This document shows positions 32,471 through 44,650 of a stretch of DNA of 64,000 nucleotides, in pieces. The translations under genes and the position numbers were made by a program. This DNA comes from Nicotiana tabacum. Its lineage: Eukaryota; Streptophyta; Magnoliopsida; Solanales; Solanaceae. Numbering within the stretch: position 1 is the first letter of the stretch; every line of letters begins with the position of its first letter. The notes beneath the pieces were generated by a model. It ran no database searches. It worked only from the letters and a program-made list of their open reading frames with translations, and was not told where the DNA came from. The stretch spans positions 65,725,026-65,789,025 of the forward strand of contig NC_134096.1 of assembly GCF_000715075.1 (NCBI RefSeq). Reading direction: 5' to 3'.

Positions 32471-33811
32471 TAAGTTGGAGAAATGACGAAACAACACAAA
32501 TCATGATATAATACGCGTTAACAAAGAATGCAAATGCATTTTTTTATCTGATGAACTATAATGATTAAAGCATTGACAATATAACTTCAGTAGTTCAGTT
32601 TCAATAATTTAATCAGTAAATGAAGTAAAATAGATGTAGATATCCAATGTACAACATACAAAACCATGCCTTAATCAGCTAACATTTGCGGAAAACATGG
32701 GTCAATAGCCAATAAGCATTTTAAAGGAGAAAAAAAGGAAAAAGAATAGACACAGAACCCTCATCAAGAGCCAAACCCTAACTCAAGCCCAAATGACCCC
32801 CTAAACAAATAAACTCTATAGCTTATTTTCTTCCCTCCAGCTTTTAGCATCATTAGCAACTTCAATCACCATTAAAAAAATAATTATCATATTAAAGTCA
32901 AGTATTCAAATTAATCATCGCTGACAAATTGCTCGTGAAATTATATTTCAACGGCAGATATTGCTGCAAGGATCTAGCACCCAAAGATCAGAAGAATCAA
33001 CAAGAATACAAAAAATACAACAGAAAAATGCAGTAAGGGTAATGCAAACCGCGCTTTGAAGTACAATCGCAAAAAACAATAAAATTTTGAAAAAGAAAAA
33101 AAATCATTTTATAGATAAGATTAAACCACTTCAAAGAACAACTACGGAAACCACAAAACTTAAAAGAAAAGCAATGGTCGTAGGCATAGATAATTCGGAT
33201 GTCCATACCAGAAGTGATGATCGGCTAAAGCTGAAATGCCAAAAGAGACGAGAAGTTGTACTAGTGTTTAAAATATCGGTGAGCAAAGAGTCCAAGTATA
33301 TATATTCACAGATTTTTGCCCTCTGGGTAATTGAAAATAAGTTATTCACGCTTGATATGAAAATATTATAATTAATTATGTATAAATAATTGCCTTAATG
33401 TTATCAGTCTGTATGTTATGTATTTATAGTTTGTGTACAGCAATTCTTTTCACAAATGATTTCATCCTAGTATCCATTACTATATTCTATAGGCATTAAA
33501 TAAATACTTGGAAGTTGGAAGCCTAAATTATTTAGGATTTTATGTTTATTATTTGTAGTACTCCATCTGTTTAATTCATGTCTAAGTTGAATTTGTAGTT
33601 AAAGGAATACAGAAAAAAGTTTTCTAATTTCTTATGGGTTTTATAAGTAGTATTTTATAAATATGGGTACTGCATATATATTTTTCTAGTATTGAGATTT
33701 AACATACAATGAGTGAATGACCGAAAGGTCCTGCCTCTTTTGCTAGATTTCTTCTATATAGTCACTTATTCTTAAATTATTCTTTGGGTTACTTTGAATC
33801 TTTCAAATTGG
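32471..33811. other. Gene-free interval between the Mutator-like element and a possible retroelement fragment
   Basis: AT-rich sequence. If the TOG-type gene had a 5' exon it should lie here on the minus strand, but I could not identify one. The sequence GTACTCCATCTGTTTAATTC near 33558 resembles a MITE end. Otherwise nothing is clear. Confidence 0.35.
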
Positions 33812-34080
33812 TATTCGAGCATGGAGAATTCAAATGCTTCAGCATGTGATTCAAACTCTGTTGAAGTTGTGGCTGAGCAGCTGCCAACAACAAAGACCAT
33901 CAAAGGGCAAAAATATGAGAAAGCGTCCTATGATTGAAAAGGAGGAGAATGAAGATGTAGAAGCTAGGTGAAAGTTCAGTCATATCTATCAAGAAAAAAC
34001 CAGCAACTGCGCTAATAACAAACTACTCTTTTCTACTGGACTGAATCCAATGTGGACTCAAGAGCTACTCCTTTGAGTTC
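33808..34080 (+). pseudogene. Possible retroelement leader plus short degenerate ORF
   Basis: TTGGTATTCGAGC at 33811 resembles the TGGTATCAGAGC primer site (initiator tRNA-Met) of many plant LTR elements. It is followed at once by an ATG and a reading frame beginning MENSNASACDSNSVEVVAEQ, which stops after about 40 codons. The Ser/Asn-rich start would suit a Copia gag or the N-terminus of a hAT/BED-finger transposase. No diagnostic domain is present and the partner LTR is not visible, so this is tentative. Confidence 0.25.
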
Positions 34081-34097
34081 AAACTCATGATATCAGT

Positions 34098-34732
34098 TGT
34101 TTACTCTCAAAATTGGATAACAATTAAATTTGTAAGTGATTTTAAGGATATGCGGATTAACTTGATACAAGGCGAAAAATTAAGTTGCAATTGAAATAAA
34201 TAATGACAAAGTAAATTCAAACCATACGAATTGGATAATTTCAGTCTTGGAAGATCAATCATCCTCGAATCGGGTGTACTTCGATCGGCCTTAAGATACA
34301 GATGAATAAGAGTTTAAAGAGAAAAATAATAATGTATTGCTTTTGAGTGCGTGTTACAATGTGTCTTATGAATTATCAGACCCCCTTTATATAGTAGATT
34401 AATCCTACTTTAGGTATAATTCTATAAACGGTAAATAAATCTCTTGATTTACTGATTGACGATCCCTTATCGATACGTGCCGTGATTACCACCATAATAT
34501 CTGACCGGTCACCGATATTTCGGCCTTCTGTTGGCTATGCTAACAATGTTTCTTCGAACTCGTTCGAGGCTAGGACCGATTCAGGGATCACGGTCTCGAT
34601 ATTTTTCGAAGGCAGGCGTTCTGCCCCCGGGTTCTAATCCAGTGGGACTTGGGGTCGATCTTCAGTCCTTTATTGCCACGTTTCGAGACTGTTCTACCAT
34701 GTCGCAGGCGAGCTTGATTTTGATCGTATACA
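34098..34732 (-). repeat. 3' LTR of Tat element 1
   Basis: Plus-strand sequence from TGTTTACTCTC to GATCGTATACA; it aligns along its whole length with the copy at 44651-45284. A TATA-like CTTTATATA lies near 34384 on the plus strand, giving TATATAAAG on the element's own strand. Confidence 0.88.
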
Positions 34733-35121
34733 GATAGTCCCATTATTTTTTGGAGAGTAGATGACGAGAAACGACATGAGCTTCTGATTCTTACTTTGAT
34801 ACCCCGTGACAGAAACGACAAAACAAATGAAACGTCTCGTCAGTCAAGTCTTAATGGCATTAAATGCCTGTTAGCCACCAGTCGGCCATTCCTGGATGCG
34901 AACCGCCACTGAAAAACTATAAATACCTCTTCCTTTATTCATTTAAACTTTACATCCAAGCCTTCTACCCTCGTACCTTAGGAATTTCAATACTTTCTGG
35001 CACTTATATCCCGGTTATTTGAGATCTTTTGTAAGAACTCTTGTTCGTCTTCATTTCAAGACATCAAATGCATTCCTTTAACTTCCTCTTCTTCCTCATT
35101 TTCTCTCCATTTTTCAAAGAA
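34733..35121 (+). promoter_or_regulatory. Promoter and leader region of the antisense gene in Tat element 1
   Basis: This segment lies between the LTR and the start codon of the plus-strand gene. It contains TATAAATA at 34918-34925, about 200 bp before the ATG at 35122, followed by a pyrimidine-rich leader. No other function is apparent for it, apart from the polypurine tract of the minus-strand element at its left edge (AATGGGACTATC when read on the minus strand). Confidence 0.5.
34918..34925 (+). promoter_or_regulatory. TATA box for the antisense gene
   Basis: CTATAAATACC, a good plant TATA box, 197 bp upstream of the ATG on the same strand. It is outside the LTR, which suggests the antisense gene has its own promoter. 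Confidence 0.5.
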
Positions 35122-37874
35122 ATGGCGAAGACTTCAAAAATCGTTCCCTAAAAAGAAACTCCTTCCTCCTCGCGGCCGACTGCCGAAGCCGAGGAGACCG
35201 CTTCGCATACTGCCGTAGAGGAACCAGTACCGGAACCTCCTCTTAAAATGTTCATCCCCGGGGGGTGTCCGGTCAATGTTGACTTTAAGGTTGAAAAACC
35301 TTCCTTTGTATAAGGCCGGTGCGAAGAGGTCTCGCAGTACATCTGCTCGATCACTAAGGATGTTCTCCCCACGGTAAAAAAAGATTGTAATTGGGTTGAC
35401 AAGCATGTAGTGGTTCCCGACCTCGATGAAGCCATCACCACCCGCGTCGAGGGATACTTAAGTGCTTACACTTATCCCTTTACACTAGGCCTATTGGATC
35501 CGGTCATCATCGACTTCTGCAAAAGATATGAGGTATGCCTCGGTCAAATTCACCCTTTACTCTGGAGAATCGTGATCCTTCTTCGGTTCTTCGTGAGCAA
35601 GATCAATGGATGCTCGTTCACAGTCGACCACCTTATGCGCTCATACATTCCCCGAATCTTCCGGGGGGACTGATAAAGCTCGTGCGCCTAGCCAGTAAAG
35701 CCCTGTTCACAAGTATCGATAAAGATCAGGATCGAGGCTGGCAAGGCCGTTTCATTCGAGTGAGGACTTCAGATTTGATCCTAGCTGAGTGTATGCTGTT
35801 TCTCGAGAAGTGGAATACATCACGTAAGTATAATTTTGCTTTCAAAATTTGATTTTACACTTTTTCCTTCCTTCTTATCGGTGCTTTATGGCGGTGCATC
35901 TGTTGCTCGGGTCCCGAACACAGTCTCTCGACTCAAGGAGTGGGCCAAGGGCATCGTATCACAAATGTCGTATTCCGAGCGCTCATGGAGCGAGCTTTTG
36001 AATGGCCGTTGGAAGGCCCATTCTCATGGTGAGATCCCTTTCTTGAGTAAGTAATTTTTGGGTTCCTCTTGTGTCATTAAATTCTCACTTATTTTATTTC
36101 TTTTTGCAGGTTTATTCAAGGATGTCAAACTGAGGTCTCCAGGTGATAGCAAGGACTTACCTACCGAGTCCCGTGCTCCGAGACAGGCCGCAGAGAAGAA
36201 AATAAAGAGGTCTTCGAGTTATCCGAGCTCGAAGAAGAAGAAAACAAGAAGAAGGGTGGTGCACAAGTCTAAAGAAAGCACCAACGCTTGAGCACCACCT
36301 TCGGATTCATTCTATCGGTTGAGGGATGAATCTAAAGAAGAAGGTCAAGCCTTCGATCTGATGGCCTGCATGTCATCAAAACTCAAAGGGAAGGGGCCTC
36401 CAAACTGGAGAGAGGCGAAGCCGATCTGCCTCAAGTTAGGGACGCCGACGAGGAGGCCGGGGCCGAGGATTCTCGGGATTCAGGCAATGCCCTGAAGGAA
36501 GTACACAGTGTGATTGACATCACTAAGTCACCTTCATTCACTGAGTCCAAGTACAACGAGGCTCAGACAATGAAAGAACGTCCCAAAGAGGGAGCCCACA
36601 GAGTGGACGACCGCTTTCGCGGTATTTTTGATGGCGTGGATTCTACTGCCATGGTGGACGTCACCGGATTGGGTGACTTAGAGGTACCAAAGAAGAGACC
36701 ATCTTTGGGAACAAGCGAGCCTTCCTCAACCTCGAAATTGATCAACCAGTTCTCGGCTCTGAGCATGGATCCCAACCCAAAGCGATCCATCGTCATCTCC
36801 ATTCCGGAGGATGTCCAGGTCCTCTCTGCCCCCGTAGGGGTGGCCAGTTACCTTCGGTGTTTGGTGACCGAGGAAAACCAAGCCAAGATGAACGAGGTAG
36901 ATGCGCCCTGCATGTTCAACAAAGCGTAACAGGTGCTAAATCGGGTAATTTCAGACATTTCTGGATGACTTTAACTTGTACTTAGACCAATTCATAGATA
37001 ACCCTAACATTCTTCTTTATGTATGTAGGCCTCGATACTTCATCATGAAACCTTTTTTTGATATTGGGATGAGCTGAACCAGCTTGAGGCCGAGGTCCGA
37101 GGGCTCATTGAGAAGAGAGATACTTACAAACTTCTCAGCGAGCAGCGTGAAGAGGATGCTAAGAGCCTCCGAGCTAAGCTGGAGGTGGCCCGGAAAGAGC
37201 ACGCTGACCTGGTCGAATAGGTAAAAATATTTGAAGTTAGTGAAGATAATATAGACTCGCTGACTGATGGTCGGAATCCACAGGTCCAACAGAAAATCGA
37301 TCGGATCGACCAACTCCGAGCTAAGCTGGATGTAGTCAAGGCCGAGGTCGAAGAATGGAGAGGCAGGATGGACTGCCTGGTCTCAAAAAAGGAGACTGCT
37401 CGGGCGCAACTGGTTTTGGTTGAGGTCCATCTTTGAGCGACAAAGGAGAAGGCCGAGGCGCAGGCCCAAAATGTTGAGGAGCTCCAGTCTCAGCTAAGCT
37501 CTGTCGTGTCTGATCGAAAAACTCTCGCCAAGGAGCTCAAAACAGTCAAGTCGGTGGTTGTGGTGGTCAAAGCCGATGCCGACGAAATGGTGGCCCATTA
37601 TAAGGCCCACGCCGAGGCTGCCGAGGATCGATTGAAGGATATCATCGAGTACGCGAAGCGGCAATCCCGAAGGGAGGCCCTCGAGGAAATTCATGCTCGA
37701 GGTTTCGACTTATCGACTGAAATTGAAAGTACTAAGGGGCTCGAAGTCGAGGACAAGAAGTTGGCGTATCCCGTGGATGAAGAAGACTCCGATGATTCAA
37801 GCGGATTCGAGGGTGGAGGAGACTCCGAAGACCCTGGCGACGAGGCGGGCTCCGGTGAAGACCAGGCCGTTTAA
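35122..37874 (+). pseudogene. Antisense multi-exon gene with Transposase_28-like domain and coiled coil
   Basis: Read against the direction of the element, this gene has four exons: 35122-35823, 35900-36028, 36110-36944 and 37029-37874. Intron 1 starts GTAAGT but its acceptor now reads GCAT. Intron 2 is GTGAG...TTTTTGCAG; intron 3 is GTAATT...TATGTAG. Codon phase is kept across all three junctions. Exon 1 resembles the 'putative gypsy type transposon' (Transposase_28) domain, with patterns like GYLSAYTYPFTLGLLDPVII and HPLLWRIVILLRFF. Exon 4 encodes a long coiled coil and an acidic tail. Stops at 35149 and 35311, a lost G near 35672 and a shift near 36370 break it. Extra antisense ORFs are known in Tat elements; their role is not known. 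Confidence 0.75.
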
Positions 37875-39072
37875 GTGCCTTGTACATTTTCTTTTATTTT
37901 TTCTATTTTTGTACTTTTGTACTTTTTGTCAAGGCCGTTCGGCCTTTGTAAAGACTATATGTTTATATAATACAAGGCTTCTTTATTTTTTTCCCTTCGA
38001 CAATTTTTGAATTTGATTTCCTTTGCTTTATTCTTTATGTTTGCAAAGATCGAAATGCCTTAGCATGAAATAGTAAGGTCATGTTCAGAGATTCGAACAG
38101 GGCTTGCCTTCGACATTATTTTGTTTAATGCATCGTGGGGGTTCGGTATGACCGAAAACGTTTTCCCAAAGTACTTATAATTTTTTTAGATTATAGTTTG
38201 CCGAGGGTAGCCTTTAGAACCGGTTTAGAAATTTTGAACCTTGTTTTTTGTTACGGGTTTCGGACGTCTCCGAGCCGTTTTAGGTTGGCTGTAGCCTTTT
38301 TAGTTTGGGTGTTTCCCAGTGGGCTTTTTACCCCGAGTTATCCGGTCTTGCCTAAGATAACAGTCCCTGAGTAGGGATGGCCGTAGCTTTTAAATTTCGG
38401 GCGCTTCCTAATAAGTCTTGTTCCCCCGGGCTTTGATAGCTCGGGCCGTCCGAGTTTGTATTTGGATGGCAGTCATCGAGTAAAAGTGATCCTTTGAACC
38501 TGGATAAAGGCGACCCTTGGGCTCGATACCTTTGGGGGATCAAATGTAGGAAATTGTTTAAGATAAAAGAAAGATTTTTTTTAAGGGATAAGATATTTAT
38601 CAGCAAGATAGAGACTTATTTTTATTTTTGTGTGTAATATATATGGTTACACATGTGTACAAGCTTTATGTCAGGGCTCGAGTAGTTTATGTGGGCACAG
38701 TTCATTCGACCGTTTGGCCCTTACAGTATATCCTATTGATCGAGCCGAGACTATTCGGTCACAAAGTTTCTTTCCTTGCTAAAGTCATTGTCCGAGGGTG
38801 ATGCCCCCCAATGTTCAAGGCCGATCATAGAGAAGCCTCGAATACTGCTGTTGTGTTCTTTAACACTGGTTCGTAATCGGCCTTCAATTCTAAGTTAGCA
38901 CGATTTACTGTTGCCTCGTTAAAAATCTTGCCGGAAAACCCATTTGGGACAAAATCGGTTCAAGGGAAAAAGAGTGCAACGCGTGCTTTCAGGCCTAAAC
39001 ATTGTATCGTTCTTTGAAGGTTCCTGCAAGTGTTAGTTAGAAATGCAAATAAGTAAAAGGAATGAATGGGGT
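37875..39072. other. Non-coding interval of Tat element 1 between the antisense gene and pol
   Basis: About 1.2 kb with no coding domain. It would hold the 3' ends of two converging transcripts, antisense gene and pol. A block near 38900-39070 is conserved in Tat element 2 at about 61380-61560. An intron-like segment lies at 39026-39077. Confidence 0.5.
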
Positions 39073-39074
39073 CG

Positions 39075-42000
39075 TACCTTAGCAGTAGTATTGCTTCAAG
39101 TGAGTTACGTTCCAGTTGATCAGTAGTCATTCACCGTTCATTGTTTCGAGTTCGTATGATCCTTTTCCGGTGATCTCGACAATTTGATATGGCCCTTCCC
39201 AGTTCGGCCCTAGCTTACCTTCGTTCGGGTTCTGGGTGCTTAGTGTGACCTTCCTTAACACTATTTCCCCGACATTGAAGTGTCAAAGATTGTCCCTTCG
39301 ATTGTAATACCTCTCGATCCACTATTTTTGGGCGGCCAATCGGACAAGGGCAGCTTCATGCCTTTCATCTAATAGCTCCAGGCTCTTATTCATGGCCTCG
39401 TATTAGAGCTTCGACGCTGTAAACCAGCGAGAATGGGGTGGCCCCGGTACTGGACTTCGAGGTCGTGTGATATGCCTATAGGACTTCGGGTAGGATTACC
39501 TTCCATTTTCCTTTGGTGTCGGTTAACCTCTTTTTGATTTTTTGGAGTATGGTTTTGTTGGTCAATTCTGCTTGTCCGTTCCCATTAGGGTGGTATGAAG
39601 TTGATAGGATCCTTTTGATCTTATGGTCTTCGAGAAACTTGCTTACTTTGCTGCCGATGAATTATTTCCCGTTGTCGCGCACACAATCTCGACCGGCATT
39701 CCGAACCGACATATGATGTGGTCCCAAATGAAATCGATGACTTCTTTCTCCCTGACCTTCTCATATGCCTGGGCTTCCACCCACTTAGAAAAATAGTCAG
39801 TCACAAATAATATAAATAGTGCCTTACCGGGTGCCCATGGAAGGGGCCAGCGATGTCCATCCCCCATTTCATGAACGACCATGGTAACAAAACCGAATGT
39901 AGCAGCTCCCCGGGTTGATGAATCATCGGAGCATGTATTTGACATTTATCACATTTTTGTACGAACTCCTTCGCGTCCTTTTACATATCGATCCAATAGT
40001 AGCCGGCTCTGATTATCTTTCGAACCAATGATTTGGCAAATGAATGATTTTCGCAGGTGCCTTCATGAATTTCCCTCAGAACGTACTCGGTATCTCCTAG
40101 TCCTAGACATATCACGAGTGGTCCATCGAATTTTCTTTTGAATAGGGTTCCATCTTCGGACAAGCTAAACTGGGATGCCTTCGTACGCAGGGCCCTCGAT
40201 TCTTTTGGATTTGAGGGCAGTTTCTCGGTCTTCAGATATTCTATATATTTGTCTCTCCAGTCCCAAGTCAGGCTCGTTGAGTTTATCTCGGTGTGGCCTT
40301 CCTCTACTACCGATCTCATGAGTTGTACGACCGTCCCCGAGTTGAACTCATCATCCTCGACCAACAATCTAAGGATAGCAAGGGCATTGGCCTCACTGTT
40401 TTAATCATTGGGTACGTGTTGTAGAGTCCACTCCTTGAATCGATGTAATGTTACCTGCAACTTATCCAGGTACCTTTGCATTCGTTCTTCTCTAACCTCG
40501 AACGTCCCATTAACTTGGTTCATCACAAGGAGGGAGTCGCACTTAGCTTCGATCATCTCCGCCCCCAAGCTTTTAGCTAGTTCGAGACCTGCAATCATGG
40601 CCTCATATTTGGCCTCGTTGTTAGTCAATTTTACAGTCCTAATAGATTTTCTAACTACATTACCTATCAGTGGCTTCAATATGATGCCAAGTCTTGACCC
40701 TTTTGCATTCGAGGTGCCATTCATAAAGAGGGTGCAGATCCTCGAAGAAGTCCCCAAATTAAACAATTACTCTTTCAACCTCGGGTATTAGGGCCGGTGT
40801 AAAGTCGGCCACAAAGTCTGCCAAAATTTGAGATTTAATAGCGGTCCGGGGCCGATATTCAATATCGTACCCACTGATTTCCATGGCCCTTTTGGCCAAC
40901 CGTCCCGAGATCTCGGGCTTATGCATTATATTCCTCAATGGGTAAGTAATCACAACACATATGGGGTGACATTGAAATTACAGTTTCAGCTTTCTAGAGG
41001 CGCTTAGCAAAGCGAGCGTCAATTTTCTCCAGGTGAGGGTATCTAGTTTTAGCTTCGCCTAAAGTCCAGCTAACATAGTAAATTAGAAATTGCGTACCTT
41101 TCTCTTCCCGGATCAGGACTTCACTTACCGCTACTTATGATACCACTAAGTACAGGGACAACTGCTCATCCATCTTTGGAGTATGAAGCAGAGGTGGGCT
41201 TGATAGATACCGCTTAAGTTCCTCTAAGGCCCGTTGGCACTCTAGTGTCCATGAACTGTTATTATTATTCTTCTTCTTCTTCTTCTTCAATAGTGAGAAG
41301 AATCGATGGATTTGATCTTGTCAGTATTGATCTCGATTCCTTAGATATCATGAATCCGAGGAATTTACAAGATCCAACTCCAAATGTACATTTCTCCAGG
41401 TTCAGCTTCATATTGTACTTCTTCAATATGCTGAAGGTTTCCTGCAAATGTTTCAAATGGTCCTCTGCTCACAGGGAGTTAACCAACATATCGTCAATGT
41501 AAACCTCTATTGATTTTCCTATTTGTTCCTCGAATATCCGGTTTACTTGGCGTTGGTAAGTGCCACCGACAATTTTTAATCCAAATGGCATCACGTTATA
41601 GCAGTAAGTGCCGTACTTAGTGATGAAGGGGGTTTTTTCCTGATCGCCCAGGTTCATCCGTATTTGGTAGTACCCGAAGTAGGCGTCGAGAAAACTGAGG
41701 ATCTCGTGGACGGCCATGGAATCGATCATGCGATCGATGTTGGGCAAATGGAAGGAGTCCTTGGGACATGACTTATTCAAATCCTTATAGTCTATACACA
41801 TTCTTAGTGTATTCCCTTTTTAGGGACTACCACTATGTTCTCTAACAAATCTGGGTATTTAACCTCCCGAATGGACCCTATTTTAAGGAGTTTAGATACC
41901 TCGTCCTTGATAAAAGCATGTTTGACCTCGGACTAGGGTCTCCTCTTCTGCTTGACTGGGTGGAACTTCGGGTCCAGGCTAAGCTTGTGAGTGGTTATTT

Positions 42001-42100
42001 TCGGTGGGATCCCTGTCATATCAAGGTGGGACCAAGCGAAACAATCTTTGTTAGTTATAAGAAAATAAATGAGTTTTTTCCTGAGCTCGGGGTTCAACCC
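39075..42100 (-). pseudogene. Tat element 1 pol: RT, RNase H, archaeal-type RNase H, integrase
   Basis: On the minus strand the order is RT (about 41960-41250, YIDD catalytic motif at 41501-41490), RNase H (about 41200-40760), a second RNase H (40766-40401, patterns LTNNEAKYEAMIAGLELAKS and ECDSLLV-like) and integrase (about 40367-39075). Integrase shows a zinc-finger part, a core with DYFSKWVEAQAYEKV, and a weak C-terminal part ending near 39075. The frame changes several times, so frameshifts accompany the stops. The dual RNase H supports the Tat lineage. Product and order match Tat element 2 closely, which served as the guide for the limits. Confidence 0.85.
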
Positions 42101-42220
42101 TATGCCTAGGTATACCTTTCAATCAGGCAAGTGTTTAATTAGTACGACTTGCTCCAGTTCCTCGACCGTTGATTTTGTAGTGTAGGAATCGTCGGGGGAT
42201 ATGAAATATCTGGGGACTAT

Positions 42221-42970
42221 TTAGTCGCCGTCCTCGTCTACCCCTCTTTCCTCCGATGTTGAGAGTGCGGATTCCGGGATCACCTCATTGATTGCAAACA
42301 TTTCCTTGGCGGCCAGTTGTTTCCCATAAAGTGTTTTGATTCCTCCGTGTGTTGGGAATTTCAGCACCTGGTGCAGTGTCGAGGGTATTGCTCTCATGTT
42401 GTGAATCCATGGCCTCCCGAGCAAAGCGTTGTATCTCATATCCCCTTCAATTACATAGAACTTGGCTGCCTGTATGGTTCTGGCTACATTCACCGATAAT
42501 GTTATCTCCCCTTTAGTGGTCTCGTATGCCATGTTGAACCCATTCAGGACTCGGACCACAAGTACAATCTGATCTTGTAGGCCGAGTTGTTCTACGACCC
42601 TTGATCTGATGATGTTGGCTAATCTATCTGGATCAATCAACACACGCTTAATTTGAGATTTATTTATGAGTACCGATATTAATAGTGCATCGTTGTGGGG
42701 CTGCACAATCCCCTCAGCGTCTTTGTCGTTGAAAGACAAGGTTCCTTCCGATACGTAATCCCGAGTTCATTTTTCTCTTGTGATGGATACTTTGGTGCGC
42801 TTCAGCATCGGCCCCTGGGGAATGTCGACCCCACTAATGATCATGTTAATGATGTAATGAGGTTCCTTTTGCTTGACCTGCTTATTAGAATCCCTTTTCC
42901 TAAAGTGGTTCTTGGCCCGATCACTTTGGAAATCTCGGAGATGTCCGTTGTTGAACAACTGGGCCACCTC
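42221..42970 (-). pseudogene. Tat element 1 protease region
   Basis: The minus strand shows SFNDKDAEGIVQPHNDALLI followed by a VLIDP motif and an ILE/ARG-rich segment typical of the retropepsin of Tat elements (region RVLIDPDRLANIIRSRVVEQ). The usual D-P-G-S-S active-site surroundings are altered to D-P-D-R-L, so the active site is probably lost. The end of gag and a linker precede it at about 42770-42970. Confidence 0.75.
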
Positions 42971-42979
42971 TTCTCTTAA

Positions 42980-44533
42980 TTGTTGGGTCTGTCCTGTGGA
43001 TATGAGTGCCGTGATATTTGCGCATTAGGTTGGGTTCCCTTTGGGCTGGATCATACTATAAAGGTCTAGGCCATTTGGTATCTTTGATGCGTCTGATGGA
43101 AAATACAAAAGCGGCGGCATCGACGTTGAAGTTGTACTCTGATAATCTTGGCGCTTCTTTAGGTCCGACGGTCCTATTGAAGCTGTTCTTGATTATGAGT
43201 CTCCAGTTGCTCTGACCTTAGTCATTTCTCCTTTAATTTCTCATAGGGTTCCGCACGGACCCACTGCTTCTTTGGTCTCCATTGTACGACTGATACCGAT
43301 CCCTGTTTGATCTTTGTTCATGATCGATGTCTCTCTTGACTCTGTCGATGGCTCTGACGGGATACACGGACCTCAAAGGGCCCCCAAGCTGATCATCTTC
43401 GACCCTAATTTTTGCTTGATATCGGTTATGGACATCGGTCCAAGTGACAACCAGATGTTCTACCAAGTTTTGTTTCAGCTGCTGTGAAGCCAACGAGCTC
43501 CGAAGGTTGAGTCCTTGGGTGAAAGCCTGAGCGGCCTAATCATCAGCGACCGGTGGTTGGTCCATCCGTTCTATTAAAAATTAGGACACGAATTCTCTAA
43601 GCATTTCATTATCCTTCTCTGAGCATCTCATTATCCTTCTGACTTCCTGGTCTCGACCTTAATAGCCTTGGCGTGTGCTTTTACTAAGGAATCTGCAAGC
43701 ATAGCAAACGAGTCAATAGAATTAAGAGGTAAGTTGTGATACCATATCATAGCTCCCTTTAACAAGGTCTCCCCGAACTTTTTCAACAAGACAGACTCGA
43801 TATCATCATCCTCCAAGTCGTTCCCTTTGATGCCACATGTGTAGGAGGTCACATGATCATTTGGGTCGGTCGTTCCATTATACTTAGGAATCTCGTACAT
43901 GCGGAACTTCTTAGGGATCGGCTTTGGAGCTGCGCTCGGAGGAAAAGGTTATTGAATGGACTTCTTGGAATTCGGGCCTTTCAATATTGGCGGTGCCCGT
44001 GGGATTTGGCCGACCCTGAAATTGTAGGTCTCCACCTTTTTGTGATTAGCTTCGATTTTCTTCTCCCCTGATTCTACCCGTTTTGTCAGTTCCTCAAGCA
44101 TCTTTATGATCTCGGGGTTAGTCCACGATTCATTTTCATTCGACCTTTCTGCGACCGATTCACCCTTGCGGGCTCCTTCCTGGGACGGATCCGATTCAAT
44201 TCTGCTTGGCACGCGACTTTGGTTCTGTAACTGGGCTATCACCGCTTGTTAAGCTTGCAATATTTCGAAGAGCACCTGTAAATTGATCTCGTCTCCTCCA
44301 ATGTTTTGTGTATTTTGGGCTGTCGATCGGGCTCCACCGCGGACGCTATTCTCGGGATCGTTAGGTAGATTTGTGTTGATGGTCACATGTGAGTTAGCGT
44401 CAATCGGGTCCGCAACCGCAATTCCGATGGGATTAACGGGCGGTACGTCATCGCTGGGCACTATGTTGTTATTTTCACCGTGATGACCAAACTCATTGTC
44501 AACATGTAAGGGTGCTGACTAAGAGTTTGACAT
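42980..44533 (-). pseudogene. Tat element 1 gag
   Basis: The likely start codon is at 44533-44531 on the minus strand, followed within a few codons by a stop. Recognisable segments are NESWTNPEIIKMLEELTKRV (about 44130-44070), the gag core around 43900-43630 (YNGTTDPNDHVTSYTCGIKG and IWYHNLPLNSIDSFAMLADS), TWTDVHNRYQAKI (near 43450) and a degraded zinc-knuckle region near 43020. Most segments share one frame with stops between them, with at least one frameshift near 43500. It is homologous along its whole length to the interrupted gag of Tat element 2. Confidence 0.82.
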
Positions 44534-44630
44534 TTTAAGCTTTAACCTGAAATTAGAGACACTTCAAAGAACAAGTGTAAAGTAATGTGTGTTATGGAAA
44601 TTTGTATCAAATAACCACTATTATCCTTAT

Positions 44631-44649
44631 CCCCACGGTGGGCACCAAA
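44631..44649 (-). other. Primer binding site of Tat element 1
   Basis: The minus strand reads TTTGGTGCCCACCGTGGGG immediately after the end of the 5' LTR. The identical motif follows the 5' LTR of Tat element 2 at 46203. I do not assign the tRNA with certainty. Confidence 0.7.
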
Positions 44650-44650
44650 C

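Noticed and set aside
33087..33371. 94-codon Lys-rich frame
   Set aside because: AT-rich interval, no domain, no splice or promoter context that would support a gene.
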